Shown here: positions 63,683 to 64,000 of the stretch, piece after piece
How the letters are laid out: each line of letters opens with the position of its first letter
Numbering within the stretch: position 1 is the stretch's first letter
Source of the DNA: Croceibacterium aestuarii
Lineage (GTDB): Bacteria; Pseudomonadota; Alphaproteobacteria; Sphingomonadales; Sphingomonadaceae
Reading direction: 5' to 3'
Assembly: GCF_030657335.1 (NCBI RefSeq)
Contig: NZ_CP131039.1
Span: 2,868,501-2,932,500 of the forward strand
Length of the DNA: 64,000 nt
Translations under genes and position numbers: made by a program
Notes under the pieces: generated by a model
What the model was told of the DNA's origin: nothing
Seen by the model: the letters and a program-made list of their open reading frames with translations, nothing else
The model's database searches: none

Positions 63683-64000
63683 TCAGCCTGCGGCGAGAGC
63701 CGCGAGCAGCAGAAGCGCAACGATGTTGGTGATCTTGATCATCGGATTGACCGCCGGACCGGCGGTATCCTTGTAGGGGTCGCCCACCGTGTCGCCGGTC
63801 ACCGCGGCCTTGTGGGCTTCCGAGCCCTTGCCGCCGTGGTGCCCGTCCTCGATGTACTTCTTCGCGTTGTCCCACGCGCCGCCGCCGGCGGTCATCGACA
63901 GCGCGACGAACAGGCCGCCGACGATCACGCCGAGCAGCAGCGCCCCGAGCGCGGCAAAGCCGTTCTCCTGCCCCGCGATGGCAGTGATCACGAAGTAGAC
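63683..64000 (-). CDS. hppA: Membrane proton-pumping pyrophosphatase, C-terminal fragment
   Basis: The last 105 codons of hppA run in from the right edge. [20 protein letters not shown], then DNAKKYIED and [20 protein letters not shown] are diagnostic of H+-pumping membrane pyrophosphatases, including the acidic motif for pyrophosphate binding. The pump uses pyrophosphate to export protons. The N-terminal helices and the residue that sets K+ dependence cannot be judged from this piece. A terminator follows. Confidence 0.97.
   Translation of the reverse strand, partial: VYFVITAIAGQENGFAALGALLLGVIVGGLFVALSMTAGGGAWDNAKKYIEDGHHGGKGSEAHKAAVTGDTVGDPYKDTAGPAVNPMIKITNIVALLLLAALAAG

Overview
The window is about 64 kb of GC-rich DNA, packed with genes on both strands. 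Gene content and order point to an alphaproteobacterium of the order Sphingomonadales, most likely an Erythrobacteraceae member. The support is a CcrM (GANTC) methyltransferase, the ChvI/ChvG-hprK-rapZ-EIIA-HPr block beside pckA, a split pntAA/pntAB/pntB transhydrogenase, a short AtpC, GTTC-N7-GTTC and GGAAC-N16/17-CGTT promoter motifs, and several palindromic intergenic repeats of the kind seen in sphingomonads. No tRNA, rRNA, CRISPR array, prophage or intact insertion sequence was seen.

Layout. 1-3 kb: end of the F1 ATP synthase operon (atpA-G-D-C). 3-9 kb: decayed and intact copies of a membrane glycosyltransferase, a lone cpaF, two EamA transporters and an entericidin-like pair whose second copy is broken. 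9-16.7 kb (minus strand): methyltransferase, Rossmann protein, dgt, a racemase-like protein without catalytic cysteines, and a transhydrogenase operon holding two exported VOC proteins between pntAA and pntAB. 16.8-22.5 kb: an NtrC-like regulator lacking GAFTGA, hemerythrin, folP, a WYL regulator with its VOC target, and ccrM behind a dense cluster of its own recognition sites. 22.6-26.7 kb: hydrolases, a sulfotransferase and rnhB. 26.7-35.8 kb: PQQ sugar dehydrogenase, DUF1285-Nudix-cca, PRC-barrel-type proteins, parC and a DJ-1/PfpI protein.

35.9-38.2 kb is the most accessory-looking stretch. Single small genes in mixed orientation sit between similarly oriented, diverged repeats of about 115-145 bp, bordered by two copies of a second repeat. 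Next comes a helix-turn-helix protein behind a LexA-type box, with a palindromic element inserted in frame. 39.4-43.9 kb: a putative methyltransferase, ferredoxin, two cysteine desulfurases and a hydrolase. 43.9-48.4 kb: a TonB protein with a complex leader, a deacetylase and a tannase/feruloyl esterase-type enzyme.

48.5-55.6 kb holds the regulatory core. PEP carboxykinase is divergent from ChvI/ChvG, which is followed by short HPr kinase, RapZ, mannose-type EIIA, HPr and a TrmH-family methyltransferase; together these can link envelope signalling to carbon and nitrogen status. 55.6-64 kb: lipoprotein, rmuC, formate-THF ligase, DUF1622, a 17-cysteine copper-storage-like protein, tesB, a cupin/acetyltransferase pair and the start of a proton-pumping pyrophosphatase gene. 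Five genes (entericidin-like, hemerythrin, DJ-1, tonB, DUF3597) have promoters resembling the alphaproteobacterial general stress sigma factor (EcfG) motif, so a stress regulon is scattered through the window.
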